From: JABFRG01 sp038210445
GTDB taxonomy: Bacteria; Myxococcota_A; Polyangia; Polyangiales; Polyangiaceae
Length of the DNA: 64,000 bases
Direction of reading: 5' to 3'
Assembly: GCA_038210445.1 (NCBI GenBank)
Contig: JBBQWQ010000025.1
Coordinates: 1 to 64,000 of the forward strand
Shown: positions 63,549-64,000 of the stretch, in pieces
Layout: every line of letters begins with the position of its first letter
Position numbering within the stretch: position 1 is the first letter of the stretch
Notes under the pieces: model-generated
The model's database searches: none
The model's input: only the letters and a program-made list of their open reading frames with translations
Told to the model about the DNA's origin: nothing
Program-made: the position numbers and the translations under genes

Positions 63549-64000
63549 TCAGCCGAACTTCACCGAGCGCTCGGTTCGCTTTTGGTAGAGCTCGTAGAAG
63601 CGCCGGGCGATGTCGGCCGGGTCGAGGGTGGCGTTGCCCGGGTCGAACGCGGTGCCCTTCACCATGCCGAGCACGACCACTTCGCCCACGTAGATGCCGT
63701 CGGCCTCCAGCTTGGCGCCCAGGAGCCCCACCAGCTTGTGCTGCGCGGCCTTGGTGACGGCCAGCCCCATGACGTTCCAGCCGGTGGCCATGGCGTCGAC
63801 CTTGGCGTCGTAGAACGCGAGGCCTCCGCCGGTTACCAGCACCGCCGCATCCTTTTGGGACTTCAGGTCCGGAAGCGCAGCCTGAACCGCGGCCACGAGG
63901 CCCGAGACCCCGACGTCGAAGCACTGCCGCAGCTCGCCCACGTCGGCGGTGGTGAGATCGCCCGCGATGCCGGCGGCGTAGGCGTTCCAGTGAACCACCG
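63549..64000 (-). CDS. SDR-family oxidoreductase, N-terminus cut off by window
   Basis: The C-terminal ~150 residues of a short-chain dehydrogenase-like protein, running off the right edge. VHWNAYAAGIAGDL near the edge, CFDVGVSGLVAAVQAALPDL (helix α4 region), VLVTGGGLAFYDAKVDAMAT and NVMGLAVTKAAQHKLVGLLG follow the SDR core; the catalytic Ser/Tyr/Lys are altered (TGGGLAFYD, then AVTKAAQ), so activity is uncertain. The start is outside the window. Confidence 0.75.
   Translation of the reverse strand, partial: VVHWNAYAAGIAGDLTTADVGELRQCFDVGVSGLVAAVQAALPDLKSQKDAAVLVTGGGLAFYDAKVDAMATGWNVMGLAVTKAAQHKLVGLLGAKLEADGIYVGEVVVLGMVKGTAFDPGNATLDPADIARRFYELYQKRTERSVKFG

Overview
The window is high-GC DNA from what looks like a member of the Myxococcota, probably Polyangiales. 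This is inferred from gene content: two members of a ~180-aa myxobacterial paralogous family (TIGR02265/DUF2378-like), an AgmX/PglI C-terminal-domain lipoprotein, an FHA-DUF4388 protein, a Ser/Thr kinase with a Cys-rich exterior, sigma-54 activators with unusual sensor domains, and many lipoproteins with Pro/Thr/Ala-rich linkers. No rRNA, tRNA, CRISPR array, IS element or phage module was recognised. Genes are tightly packed, and eight junctions overlap by 4 nt (ATGA or GTGA).

Layout. 1-222: tandem 111-bp REP-like repeats. 243-9727: glutathione transferase, a degenerate PP2C-like protein, lipoproteins, an HExxH membrane protein, an FG-GAP lipoprotein, thiopurine methyltransferase and a membrane protein. 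9731-15035: an RNA-repair locus with rtcR on the minus strand, a lipoprotein gene, then rtcB-rtcA behind a good sigma-54 promoter. 15057-21539: acetyltransferase, phosphoesterase, a TetR/old-yellow-enzyme operon with two perfect 12-bp operators around its -35 box, CDF metal exporter, LysR regulator, YceI. 21738-23818: an ECF41 sigma factor operon preceded by a sequence matching the ECF41 promoter. 23909-31042: small ORFs, a frameshifted Ser/Thr kinase, an Flp-like pilin, a DCC protein coupled to a TerB-Coq4-like fusion, an acyltransferase, and a uracil phosphoribosyltransferase coupled to an SMI1/KNR4 protein.

31043-40532 is the most striking part: two tandem, paralogous, ~1460-1490-aa lipoproteins with metzincin zinc sites (HExxHxxxxxH plus a Met-turn). 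The first has a structured leader and a consensus Shine-Dalgarno, and the pair ends at a strong intrinsic terminator. Their codon choice suggests high expression. 40600-51715: an SDR, FHA-DUF4388, an operon coupling 3,5-diaminohexanoate dehydrogenase (lysine catabolism) to formate-tetrahydrofolate ligase, a sensor histidine kinase, and a TPR-type sigma-54 activator coupled to a tiny lipoprotein.

51990-64000: a minus-strand operon (phosphoesterase-like, nadD, DUF2520, alpha/beta hydrolase, lipoprotein), a short SoxA/HcnB-like flavoprotein, WD40-like lipoproteins, an orphan CcmB-like permease, a Spy-like lipoprotein, DUF2505, a Lys/Ala-tailed protein and a truncated SDR at the right edge.

All family assignments come from reading motifs in the translations. 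No database search was possible.
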